Notes: generated by a model from the sequence alone, not told the origin. DNA of 7,774 nt from Alphaproteobacteria bacterium UBA4588 (GCA_002387605.1 DGJU01000050.1:9919-17692), one strand, 5' to 3'; shown: positions 1 through 6,292, counted from the stretch's first letter. A program made the numbers and translations.

Positions 1-750
1 TTTCGCACGGTTTCTTTTGGCTGGATTCTGCCAAATATGCTGACTATTGGCGGGCTCGTTTCGGGGCTTACAGCGTTCCGGTTTGCGTTGGATCAGAACT
101 GGTCGCTTGTTGTTGCAATGGTATCGCTGGCAGCGATTTTTGATGCGCTAGACGGCAGAATGGCCCGGTTGCTTAAAACAACAAGTGTGTTTGGTGCTGA
201 ATTAGACAGTCTGTCTGATGCGATTGTGTTTGGGGTTATTCCGGCGTTATGCCTGTATCTCTGGGCGCTCGAAGATTCCGGCAATATCGCGTGGGGAACA
301 GCACTTTTCTATGTCGTATGTATCATATTAAGACTTGCCCGGTTTAATTCTGAATTGCCAGACAGGCCGGATTACGCAAAATCATTTTTTACCGGAATAC
401 CAGCGCCAGCAGCAGGCTTTCTTGCGCTTCTGCCGATTGTTGCTCTGCAGGTAATTGATGCTCCTATTTTGCGTGAACCAGCGGTTGTATCTGCTGTCCT
501 TGTGCTTATCGGTGTTGGGGCAGTAAGCACAATGCCAACATTCAGCGGTAAAACATTATCTGTTTCAAGCGGTGCAGTTCTGCCGTTTCTTGCCATGGTT
601 GCCCTGTTCGGGAGTCTTATGGCTATCAAGCCATGGACAGCCTACCTCGTATTAGCAGGGCTTTATATCGTCTCATTTCCTATCTCTGTCTGGTTCTTTT
701 ATCATCGTCGGCGCAGACATCTGAAAATGAGTGCGAAGTCAGATAAATAA
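1..750 (+). CDS. pssA: CDP-diacylglycerol-serine O-phosphatidyltransferase (phosphatidylserine synthase), 5'-truncated
   Basis: Integral membrane enzyme that joins serine to CDP-diacylglycerol to make phosphatidylserine, the precursor of phosphatidylethanolamine. The frame is open from base 1 and codes FRTVSFGWILPN before the first ATG (37). That LPN segment is typical of the family, so the real start lies upstream and the ATG at 37 is internal. The CDP-alcohol phosphatidyltransferase signature DGxxAR(x8)GxxxDxxxD is complete: DGRMAR begins at base 151, and the spacing to the G, D and last D is exact. Further family hallmarks are the LRLARFN segment and GIPAPAAG. About seven to eight hydrophobic helices follow one another, and the protein ends in a basic cytoplasmic tail (YHRRRRHLK). 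In related genomes pssA usually follows psd, which cannot be seen here. Function is known from the family; the motif is seen directly. Confidence 0.95.
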   Translation, partial: FRTVSFGWILPNMLTIGGLVSGLTAFRFALDQNWSLVVAMVSLAAIFDALDGRMARLLKTTSVFGAELDSLSDAIVFGVIPALCLYLWALEDSGNIAWGTALFYVVCIILRLARFNSELPDRPDYAKSFFTGIPAPAAGFLALLPIVALQVIDAPILREPAVVSAVLVLIGVGAVSTMPTFSGKTLSVSSGAVLPFLAMVALFGSLMAIKPWTAYLVLAGLYIVSFPISVWFFYHRRRRHLKMSAKSDK

Positions 751-775
751 CAGAACAGGCAGTTTCCATTAGGGG

Positions 776-803
776 TTGATTGGTGGTTAATTCCCATTAC
801 ACT
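776..803 (+). promoter_or_regulatory. possible sigma70-type promoter before fur
   Basis: TTGATT (776-781) and TACACT (798-803) are separated by 16 bp in the 75-bp gap between pssA and fur. Each matches the consensus at four of six positions. It would give fur its own transcript with a short leader. This is weak evidence from sequence alone, and read-through from pssA is equally possible. Confidence 0.3.
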
Positions 804-813
804 CATAACGGCG

Positions 814-820
814 AGGGAGG
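814..820 (+). promoter_or_regulatory. fur ribosome binding site, complementary to the sRNA core
   Basis: AGGGAGG lies five bases before the GTG start of fur and fixes that start. The same heptamer is the exact complement of the CCUCCCU core of the minus-strand sRNA at 4348-4413, so this site could be blocked by that RNA. The match is seen directly; regulation is inference. Confidence 0.7.
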
Positions 821-825
821 CAAGG

Positions 826-1233
826 GTGACCCAAACTCTTCTAGATAAATGTGTGAAGCGGAATATCCGCATGACGGCCCAGCGCCAGATTATCATTAAG
901 GTAATCGAAGGGTCTGATGATCACCCCGATGTGGATCAGCTCTATATAAGGTCTGTTGCGCAGGATGATACGATATCAATCGCAACTGTCTATCGTACCG
1001 TAAAGCTGCTTGAAGAAGTGGGCGTTATTGAACGTATTGAATTTGGTGATGGCCGGTCTCGTTATGAAGAAGCAGGCGAGCATCATGAACATCTGATTGA
1101 TATTGAGTCAGGTGAAGTGATTGAATTTTACCATGCAGAGCTTGAAAAGCTCAAAGCCAAAATAGCGGAAGATATGGGTTACGAGCTGGTTGACCACCGG
1201 CTTGAATTATTTGGCCGCAAGCTGAAATCCTAA
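826..1233 (+). CDS. fur: Fur/Mur-family metal-responsive transcriptional repressor
   Basis: A 135-residue winged-helix regulator of iron or manganese genes. The recognition region ISIATVYRTVKLLEE (residues 50-64) is classic Fur. By position against E. coli Fur, the metal ligands are all kept: H33, E81, H87, H89 and E100 for one site; H86, E88 (in place of Asp), E107 and H124 for the other. The structural zinc CxxC pairs are absent: D92 and S95 stand where Fur has cysteines, and the only Cys is C9. This is normal for alphaproteobacterial Fur/Mur proteins, which often sense manganese, so the metal cannot be decided here. It does not match Irr, which has a different N-terminus. The GTG start is chosen because AGGGAGG (814-820) sits five bases before it and the protein begins just before the conserved RMTAQRQ segment. 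Confidence 0.93.
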   Translation: MTQTLLDKCVKRNIRMTAQRQIIIKVIEGSDDHPDVDQLYIRSVAQDDTISIATVYRTVKLLEEVGVIERIEFGDGRSRYEEAGEHHEHLIDIESGEVIEFYHAELEKLKAKIAEDMGYELVDHRLELFGRKLKS

Positions 1234-1360
1234 TTTATCACGCTGTTTTTCTGACCGCCCCAATATCTATTGCTTAACAGTTTGGTATCACTCACACTGT
1301 TTTCTGTTTTGTGTTGCCTGTTCGCTGGGTCAGGTATGGTGGTTTTTTGGGGGGCGTGTT

Positions 1361-2965
1361 ATGCGCGAGGTTCTTTGGGGCCGATTTTCGGTATGGTTTT
1401 TTCTTATTCTGCTGACAGGGGCAAGTCTGGTTGCAGGCTTTGTCATTCCAGGCATTTGGGCTGTGACGGCTGTTGCAGGTATTTTATCTGTTCAGGGCTG
1501 GCGTGATTATAGCCAAAATAGGCGTGCTGTTCTCTCCAACTATCCGATTATTGGGCATCTTAGGTTTTTCTTTGAGAGCATCCGGCCAGAATTGCGGCAG
1601 TATTTCTGGGAAGATGATGGCGACGAGCTGCCATTCTCACGTAATCAGCGGGCAATGGTTTATCAGCGGTCCAAAAATATTCTGGCAGCCCGTCCTATGG
1701 GAACTGTTCTGAATGTGTATCAAGAGGACCATAACTGGCTCAATCACTCGATGGCGCCCACTCATATTGATGATAAGGATTTCCGCTGCCGTGTTGGTGA
1801 AGGCGATAAGGCGTATGATGCTGCGTTGGTCAATATCTCAGGCACATCTTTTGGCGCGATGTCTCCGCCTGCCATACAATCGATGAGCAGTGGGGCGCAT
1901 CTTGGCGGGTTTGCCCATAATACCGGCGAAGGGTCTTTTTCCGCTTACCATAAGGCAGGCGGCGGAGATATTATCTGGCAAATTTCAACGGGCTATTTTG
2001 GCTGTCGCACCAAAGACGGAAAATTCTGCCCGGATGCCTTTGCCAAGACGGCCAATGAAGAACAGATTAAGATGATAGAGATCAAACTATCACAGGGCGC
2101 TAAGCCTGGTCATGGCGGGATGTTGCTCGCGCCGAAAGTTACCCAAGAAATTGCAGAGACGCGCGGTATTGAGCCTTTTAAGGATTGTATATCTCCGTCG
2201 CGCCATTCTGAATTTTCAACCCCAACTGAACTTATCGAGTTTGCCTGCCGGTTGCGGGCGTTATCGGGTGGTAAGCCGGTTGGCATAAAGCTATGTATTG
2301 GCCATCCATGGGAATTTATTGCGATTGTAAAAGCCATGGTTGAGATGGACCAGGCTGTTGATTTTATCACGGTTGATGGCGCTGAGGGCGGCACAGGTGC
2401 AGCGCCTGCAGAATTTGCAGATAACCTTGGCTGTCCATTGCGCGATGCGTTGGTGTTTGTTGAAAACACTCTGAAGGGTGCTGGATTGCGCGAGCGGATT
2501 AAAATCGCAGCATCGGGCAAGATTGTAAGCGCTTATGATGTGGTGCGGATGTGCGCTATCGGAGCGGATTGGTGTAATATGGCGCGTCCTTTCATGTTTG
2601 CGCTGGGATGTATTCAGGCACGTGACTGTGCCTCTGGTGATTGCCCGACCGGCCTTGCAACAATGGACCCCGGTCGCTACCGAGCCGTTAATATTGATGA
2701 TAAAGCGCTCCGGATTAAGAACTTTCAGTCGAATACCGTCTTTGCTGTTGCAGAAATGTTAGAGGCTGCCGGTCTAGAACATCCAAGCCAGCTGACCCGT
2801 CGCCATATTGTGCGCAGGTTATCAGCAAGCAAAATTCTCCTTGCGGACCAGATTTATCCAAAAGTTGAAAATCGGGCTCTTCTTGAGGGATTGCAGGTAG
2901 ATGATACTCGACTGTCATCATATTGGAATCGGGTAACAGGGGCTAGCTTTGCCCCGAATGACTAA
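1361..2965 (+). CDS. FMN-binding glutamate synthase family protein, membrane-anchored
   Basis: A 534-residue protein of the glutamate synthase large-subunit central/FMN domain family (Pfam Glu_synthase). Family blocks in order: NTGEGSFSAYH, KPGHGGMLL, SRHSEFSTPTELIEF, GGKPVGIKLCIG and FITVDGAEGGTGAAPAEF. C417, C423 and C428 form C-x5-C-x4-C, the same spacing as the 3Fe-4S cluster ligands of true glutamate synthase, followed by PTGLAT. The N-terminal glutaminase domain and the C-terminal GXGXG domain of GltB are missing. Instead, residues about 9-47 form one or two hydrophobic helices, so the catalytic domain is probably held at the inner membrane, facing the cytoplasm. Stand-alone members of this family are widespread but their reaction is mostly unproven; an ammonia-dependent glutamate synthase or another FMN oxidoreductase role is possible. 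The ATG follows a G-rich stretch (1349-1354) at a suitable distance. Confidence 0.88.
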   Translation: MREVLWGRFSVWFFLILLTGASLVAGFVIPGIWAVTAVAGILSVQGWRDYSQNRRAVLSNYPIIGHLRFFFESIRPELRQYFWEDDGDELPFSRNQRAMVYQRSKNILAARPMGTVLNVYQEDHNWLNHSMAPTHIDDKDFRCRVGEGDKAYDAALVNISGTSFGAMSPPAIQSMSSGAHLGGFAHNTGEGSFSAYHKAGGGDIIWQISTGYFGCRTKDGKFCPDAFAKTANEEQIKMIEIKLSQGAKPGHGGMLLAPKVTQEIAETRGIEPFKDCISPSRHSEFSTPTELIEFACRLRALSGGKPVGIKLCIGHPWEFIAIVKAMVEMDQAVDFITVDGAEGGTGAAPAEFADNLGCPLRDALVFVENTLKGAGLRERIKIAASGKIVSAYDVVRMCAIGADWCNMARPFMFALGCIQARDCASGDCPTGLATMDPGRYRAVNIDDKALRIKNFQSNTVFAVAEMLEAAGLEHPSQLTRRHIVRRLSASKILLADQIYPKVENRALLEGLQVDDTRLSSYWNRVTGASFAPND

Positions 2966-3006
2966 CCTGTATCATTAAAACTATATGTGCTAACGCCTGT
3001 TAATGT

Positions 3007-3022
3007 TTGACAAAAATTTGTC
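3007..3022 (+). promoter_or_regulatory. -35-like box overlapped by a short dyad, before the MFS gene
   Basis: A consensus TTGACA (3007-3012) is overlapped by the inverted repeat GACAAA (3009-3014), AA, TTTGTC (3017-3022). A promoter here would fit the ATG at 3067. The matching -10 is poor (AACGCT at 3030-3035 with a 17-bp spacer). The dyad placed over the -35 box is what an operator for a repressor would look like, but the family cannot be named. Confidence 0.35.
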
Positions 3023-3066
3023 TGGCTGTAACGCTTTGCCTCTTTTTTGATAGGCAGTACATATTC

Positions 3067-4245
3067 ATGGCAGGTTCGACATTATCAGTATTGTCTTCGG
3101 TATGGCGGATGACAACCGCCCAAGCTTTGTCCATGACGGTGATGAATATCAATATCATCACAACAGGGCTTGCCGGCGCAATTTTATCACCCGTTGCATG
3201 GCTTGCAACCCTTGCTCTGTCACTTCAATTTGTCTCAACCATGCTGGTAACCTTGCCAGCATCATTATTAATGTCCCGGTTTGGGCGGCGTCCGGTTTTT
3301 CTTGCCGGTGCGTCCTTGTCAATATGCGCTGCTTTGATACAGGCTTATGCTGTTTATTCAGGACACTTCATTCTGTTTTGTATTGGGTCCGGTCTTTTGG
3401 GGGCAGGCCATGCAATCGCTCAATTCTACCGATATGCGGCTGCAGATATTGTTGTGCCTGAAGATAAGCCAAAAGCAGTATCATTGGCGCTGGTTGGTGG
3501 GCTGGTTGCGGCTATTTTCGGGCCTGAAATTTCATATCGTCTGATTGGCGCTGTAGATGGTGCGCTCTATGCGGGATGCTTTATTGGCGCAGCTCTGGTG
3601 CAATGTCTGGCGCTTCCTGTCCTGCTGGGGATGCCAAAATTAGCTGTTGAGATACGCGAAAAGCAGGGACGTCCGATAAGTGCCTTTCTTCGGTTGCCAG
3701 CGTTTCGGCTGGCGCTCTGTTCGGCTGCGCTTGGCTATGCTGTGATGAGCTTTTTGATGACAGCTGTGCCGCTTCAAATTGTGAATGTCAGTCTGCTAGG
3801 AGAGGCGTTAAATGCGCGGGTCATTCAATGGCATGTCATTGCGATGTTTGCCCCGTCATTTTTTACTGGCAGCCTGATAACCAGATTTGGCATTCGCGCT
3901 ATTATGACAGCAGGTTTGGTGCTCTATCTCGCAGGCATTATAGTGGCGTTGTCGGGACTTCAATTCTGGTATTATTTTGCCACATTATTTTTCGTCGGGC
4001 TTGGCTGGAATTTTCTTTATATCGCAGGAACCTCTCTTGTTACGCTCGTCACCGAGCCTGAAGAGCGGGGGCGTGTTCAGGGCATAACAGATATGACAGT
4101 TTTTACTGCCGTTGCCTGTGCGTCTCTCTCAGCCGGTATAATTCACACAATTGGCGGCTGGCATATTATGGCTCTCGCCGCCCTGCTTCCCATTAGTATT
4201 ATCGGGGTGACGATAGCAATGACCAGCAAGCCTTCTTTACCATAA
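3067..4245 (+). CDS. major facilitator superfamily (MFS) transporter
   Basis: A 392-residue polytopic inner-membrane protein with about twelve hydrophobic segments, the usual size for a DHA1-like MFS carrier. The loop between helices 2 and 3 has a degenerate motif A, LLMSRFGRRPVF (RFGRR at about residues 71-75). GPEIS stands near helix 5, and EPEERGRVQG (about 330-339) marks a conserved loop in the second half, after YIAGTSLVTLVT. Substrate cannot be read from the sequence. The frame stays open to a TTG at 3007, but that TTG is part of a TTGACA box and the extra 20 residues do not resemble an MFS N-terminus, so the ATG at 3067 is preferred. Its Shine-Dalgarno is weak (AGG at 3052-3054), and ATG 3109 is a less likely alternative. 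It follows the glutamate synthase-like gene by about 100 bp. Confidence 0.87.
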   Translation: MAGSTLSVLSSVWRMTTAQALSMTVMNINIITTGLAGAILSPVAWLATLALSLQFVSTMLVTLPASLLMSRFGRRPVFLAGASLSICAALIQAYAVYSGHFILFCIGSGLLGAGHAIAQFYRYAAADIVVPEDKPKAVSLALVGGLVAAIFGPEISYRLIGAVDGALYAGCFIGAALVQCLALPVLLGMPKLAVEIREKQGRPISAFLRLPAFRLALCSAALGYAVMSFLMTAVPLQIVNVSLLGEALNARVIQWHVIAMFAPSFFTGSLITRFGIRAIMTAGLVLYLAGIIVALSGLQFWYYFATLFFVGLGWNFLYIAGTSLVTLVTEPEERGRVQGITDMTVFTAVACASLSAGIIHTIGGWHIMALAALLPISIIGVTIAMTSKPSLP

Positions 4246-4268
4246 AACGTAAAATATGGTGCACTGCA

Positions 4269-4293
4269 CAATAAAAATGGGAATGTTTTATTG
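4269..4293. repeat. AT-rich inverted repeat after the MFS gene
   Basis: CAATAAAA (4269-4276) and TTTTATTG (4286-4293) are perfect inverted repeats around a 9-base loop. It lies 24 bp past the MFS stop codon. It has no GC-rich stem and no T tract, so it is not a convincing intrinsic terminator on either strand. It may only slow polymerase or protect a 3' end. Just before it, GTGCA-C-TGCAC (4259-4269) is another small dyad. Confidence 0.35.
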
Positions 4294-4347
4294 ATGCCAA
4301 AAAAGAAATAAAGATTTTCTATTGTGGAATTTTTTATGGATACAGGC

Positions 4348-4378
4348 AAAAAAAAGGGCCGTGAGCGAACTCACGACC
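4348..4378 (-). terminator. Rho-independent terminator of the sRNA
   Basis: On the minus strand GGUCGUGAG pairs with CUCACGGCC across a UUCG tetraloop (9 bp including one U-G wobble), followed by C and eight T. On the plus strand the wobble becomes a C-A mismatch and no T run follows, so the signal works for minus-strand RNA only. Confidence 0.88.
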
Positions 4379-4413
4379 AAGTTTAGGGAGGAAACGCACA
4401 AAATAATTGTGCA
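4348..4413 (-). ncRNA. small regulatory RNA, MmgR/suhB (alpha-r8)-like
   Basis: A compact minus-strand transcription unit of about 66 nt. In RNA order it has: a 5' hairpin with stem GCACAA/TTGTGC (+ strand 4396-4401 and 4407-4412) and loop UUAUU; a linker with the 10-mer UUUCCUCCCU (+ 4385-4394); and a terminator hairpin ending in T8. GUUU and AAAC flank the core, so CCUCCCU could be displayed in a loop on a weak 4-bp stem. From memory, the alphaproteobacterial MmgR family (alpha-r8; Rfam suhB), which limits polyhydroxybutyrate storage in Sinorhizobium, has the same plan of two hairpins around a conserved unpaired UUUCCUCCCU. Such anti-Shine-Dalgarno RNAs normally work with Hfq by blocking ribosome binding. 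It sits downstream of gluQ on the same strand with its own promoter. The 5' end is estimated; family assignment needs a covariance-model search. Confidence 0.75.
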
Positions 4414-4417
4414 CCGC

Positions 4418-4447
4418 GATATATTAACATTTCACGTAGGAAGTCAA
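4418..4447 (-). promoter_or_regulatory. promoter of the minus-strand sRNA
   Basis: Reading the minus strand, TTGACT (+ 4442-4447) serves as -35 and TATATC (+ 4418-4423, 18-bp spacer) as -10. The overlapping TAATAT (+ 4421-4426) would give 15 bp. Either places the transcription start near 4410-4414, just at the base of the first hairpin, which agrees with the sRNA model. Confidence 0.65.
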
Positions 4448-4538
4448 TAGTGTCGGTTTCAAAAAAGTAAAAAATCCATCGAATTAAGGGTAGTATTGAT
4501 ACTTATTTAGGCAAAATATCAAAAACTAGTCAGAGTTT

Positions 4539-4601
4539 GGCCAGAAGAGGGCCAGAAGCAGGCCAGAAGCAGGCCAGAATTCCGCCAGCTATGAAGGCCA
4601 G
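4539..4601. repeat. phased GGCCAG repeat array (six units, 11-bp period)
   Basis: GGCCAG-type cores start at 4539, 4550, 4561, 4572, 4583 (CGCCAG) and 4596, so five steps of 11, 11, 11, 11 and 13 bp. The first four units are 11-mers: GGCCAGAAGAG, GGCCAGAAGCA twice, and GGCCAGAATTC. The last two share GCCAGCTAT (4584-4592 and 4597-4605), and the second copy runs into the gluQ stop codon (4602-4604). The period is not a multiple of three, so it is not coding. It could come from replication slippage; the near-helical spacing would also put all units on one DNA face. Confidence 0.8.
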
Positions 4602-5435
4602 CTATAATAATTTGATCGGGGGCAACAGGCTTTTTACATCATTAATGGTCAGACCATTTTCACGATATGTTGCAAGGCTTCGGGCTTTGTCGCGTTTTGC
4701 CAGTCTCTGTCCGGTTTGATCGCAGATAAGTTCATGATGATGATATAATGGGGATGGCAATCCAAGCAGGGTTTGAAGCAGGCAGTGCAAGTCTGTTGAG
4801 GCGCGCAAATCATCTCCCCTAACGACAAGATCAATCTGGCTATCGGCGTCATCGATGACCACACTCAGATGATAAGAGGCAGGGCTATTGCGTCTGCCAA
4901 GCACGACATTACCCAGAGAACGGGGGTCAGCTGTGATTGCGTCACCAGTGTGCGTTTGCCAGATTAAAGACTGATTTTTCAGCTTTATCTGTGCAAGAGC
5001 TCTATCCATATCAAGACGTAAGGCTGGCACGGCTGTGTGGTGTAGTGCTGTGTTTGGCACAGGCGGGCTGTTCTGGCTATCCTGCGGGGCGGTCAGGCTC
5101 GCCTCATATTCTTTTCGTGAAAGGTGACATGGATAGACTAATTTTTCAGATTCCAACCATGCCAGTGCAGCATCATATCGCTGGCGACGAGCCGATTGAT
5201 ATAAGGGCGGCTGGTTCCAGGATATACCAAGCCACTGTAAGTCATCAATGAGGTGATCGGTAAATTCATCCTTGCAGCGTGAGCTATCAATATCATCAAT
5301 CCGGAGCAGAAACCGGTTAGCATCACAGCCCGCTGCCTGCCATGCAACAAGCGCAGAATAAGCATGCCCAAGATGCAGCCGGCCTGACGGGCTTGGTGCA
5401 AAACGGGTGCGGGTATTTCGAAATATCTCAGGCAT
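4602..5435 (-). CDS. gluQ: glutamyl-Q tRNA(Asp) synthetase
   Basis: A 277-residue paralogue of glutamyl-tRNA synthetase without the anticodon-binding domain. The enzyme activates glutamate and attaches it to queuosine at position 34 of tRNA-Asp. RFAPSPSGRLHLGHAYSAL (residues 11-29) holds the HIGH motif (HLGH, 21-24), LLRIDDID follows, and GQRLAKRDKA (about 242-251) is the KMSKS counterpart. GNVVLGRRNSPASYHL and VVRGDDL are also typical. In E. coli this enzyme binds zinc through a CxC pair, a Tyr and a third Cys. Here the region YPCHLSRKEY has a single Cys (C103), so the zinc site seems lost. Length is slightly short for the family, with the C-terminus ending LLPPIKLL. No clear Shine-Dalgarno precedes the ATG. 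It diverges from the esterase gene (110-bp gap), and its 3' end touches the GGCCAG repeats. Confidence 0.93.
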   Translation of the reverse strand: MPEIFRNTRTRFAPSPSGRLHLGHAYSALVAWQAAGCDANRFLLRIDDIDSSRCKDEFTDHLIDDLQWLGISWNQPPLYQSARRQRYDAALAWLESEKLVYPCHLSRKEYEASLTAPQDSQNSPPVPNTALHHTAVPALRLDMDRALAQIKLKNQSLIWQTHTGDAITADPRSLGNVVLGRRNSPASYHLSVVIDDADSQIDLVVRGDDLRASTDLHCLLQTLLGLPSPLYHHHELICDQTGQRLAKRDKARSLATYRENGLTINDVKSLLPPIKLL

Positions 5436-5468
5436 GTAATGTCACGGCTCTGTAACAGTGATATGGCG

Positions 5469-5487
5469 GGAAACAGAAGTGGTTTCC
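5469..5487. promoter_or_regulatory. inverted repeat in the gluQ/esterase divergent gap
   Basis: GGAAAC (5469-5474) and GTTTCC (5482-5487) form a perfect 6-bp dyad with a 7-bp spacer in the 110-bp gap between two divergent genes. Its size and position suit a regulator site shared by both promoters, but no clear -35/-10 pairs are visible and no known operator matches. It could be chance. Confidence 0.3.
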
Positions 5488-5545
5488 TAATTTCCTGATT
5501 ATGGTAGAACAGAGGGGGCAAAAAGCAAAGCTGGAGGACGATTTC

Positions 5546-6292
5546 ATGACAATGATTGACCATTCTGTTCCAATTGGATCTGGGCTATCTCTTTCGGGAC
5601 GGTTTCGTCTTCCTGATGGTATGACGGAGCTTATAAAGGGACGCATAGACTCGATTGTTATCTTTCTCCATGGCTGGGGTGCGGATGGCACTGACCTTGC
5701 CCCATTATCAGATGTGCTAGCGCAAGCCCTGCCCGAACATGCCAAAAATACTGCTTTTTTTACCCCCGATGCTCCTGATATCTGCTCCGCAAACCCTGCT
5801 GGCAGGCAATGGTTTGAATTAAGTTTTGATGAAACAGGGCGCCAGAAACATCCTGATTTATGCTGGCAGGCCGCCACAGTTATCCATCAGCTCCTAGATG
5901 CAGTTAGCCTTGATATGGGTGTTCCGGCAGACCGCATTATTCTGGGCGGCTTCTCGCAAGGCGGCATGTTGTCTCTTGCTGCTGGCCCGTCTTATCAGCA
6001 ACGGATCGCTGGTGTCTTTAGCCTATCAGGTGCCTATCTTACCTTGTCCCAGCAACAAGAATTACAGGCAGCCGGCACAGGGCATCTTGATGCCGGTTTT
6101 CCAATCCTTCTGGTTCATGGTGATGATGATGCTGTTGTGCCGCCGCAAGCGCTTGGCCACGCCAAAGAAGCGCTTGAAGGACTTGGCGCCGCACCTGACA
6201 TGCATATGGTTAAACAGCTAGGCCATGGTATTGATATGGAAGTGATAAGCCATCTCGGCGGGTTCTTGTCAGGTGCTTTGAGCCCGTCATAG
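5546..6292 (+). CDS. carboxylesterase/phospholipase-type alpha/beta hydrolase
   Basis: A 248-residue soluble serine hydrolase of the phospholipase/carboxylesterase family (Abhydrolase_2, COG0400, YpfH-like). IVIFLHGWGADGTD (about residues 37-50) is the oxyanion-hole strand and loop. GGFSQGG carries the nucleophile S137. HGDDDAVVPP (191-200) carries the acid D195, and LGHGID carries H227. The triad is therefore complete and in the usual order. No signal peptide is seen, so it should act in the cytoplasm on short-chain or thioester-like esters; the natural substrate is unknown. The ATG at 5546 is chosen because GGAGGA (5533-5538) lies seven bases upstream. The frame runs back to an ATG at 5501, but that start has no ribosome site and would add 15 polar residues without family similarity. 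It is transcribed away from gluQ. Confidence 0.9.
   Translation: MTMIDHSVPIGSGLSLSGRFRLPDGMTELIKGRIDSIVIFLHGWGADGTDLAPLSDVLAQALPEHAKNTAFFTPDAPDICSANPAGRQWFELSFDETGRQKHPDLCWQAATVIHQLLDAVSLDMGVPADRIILGGFSQGGMLSLAAGPSYQQRIAGVFSLSGAYLTLSQQQELQAAGTGHLDAGFPILLVHGDDDAVVPPQALGHAKEALEGLGAAPDMHMVKQLGHGIDMEVISHLGGFLSGALSPS

Noticed and set aside
1270..1506. A 78-codon plus-strand open frame with a TTG start overlapping the glutamate synthase-like gene
   Set aside because: No ribosome site and no recognisable sequence. Most of it overlaps the N-terminus of a well supported gene in another frame.
2110..2520. A 136-codon minus-strand open frame inside the glutamate synthase-like gene
   Set aside because: It lies antisense to conserved family motifs in the true gene and its translation resembles no family. 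It is a shadow frame.
4259..4269. GTGCACTGCAC dyad considered as an NtrC binding site for the sRNA
   Set aside because: The half-sites are in the wrong order and spacing for the GCAC-N-GTGC type consensus, and it lies beyond the sRNA terminator rather than upstream of its promoter.
4385..4394. Plus-strand AGGGAGGAAA as a Shine-Dalgarno for a hidden small gene
   Set aside because: No start codon follows at a workable distance; the sequence is explained by the minus-strand sRNA core.
4537..4719. A 60-codon plus-strand frame starting in the GGCCAG repeats
   Set aside because: It consists of out-of-frame repeat units and then antisense gluQ, with no conserved features.
5138..5877. Two long minus-strand open frames (5138-5563 and 5428-5877) over the start of gluQ and the esterase gene
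   Set aside because: Both overlap genes with full catalytic motifs, and their translations look like composition artefacts without ribosome sites.
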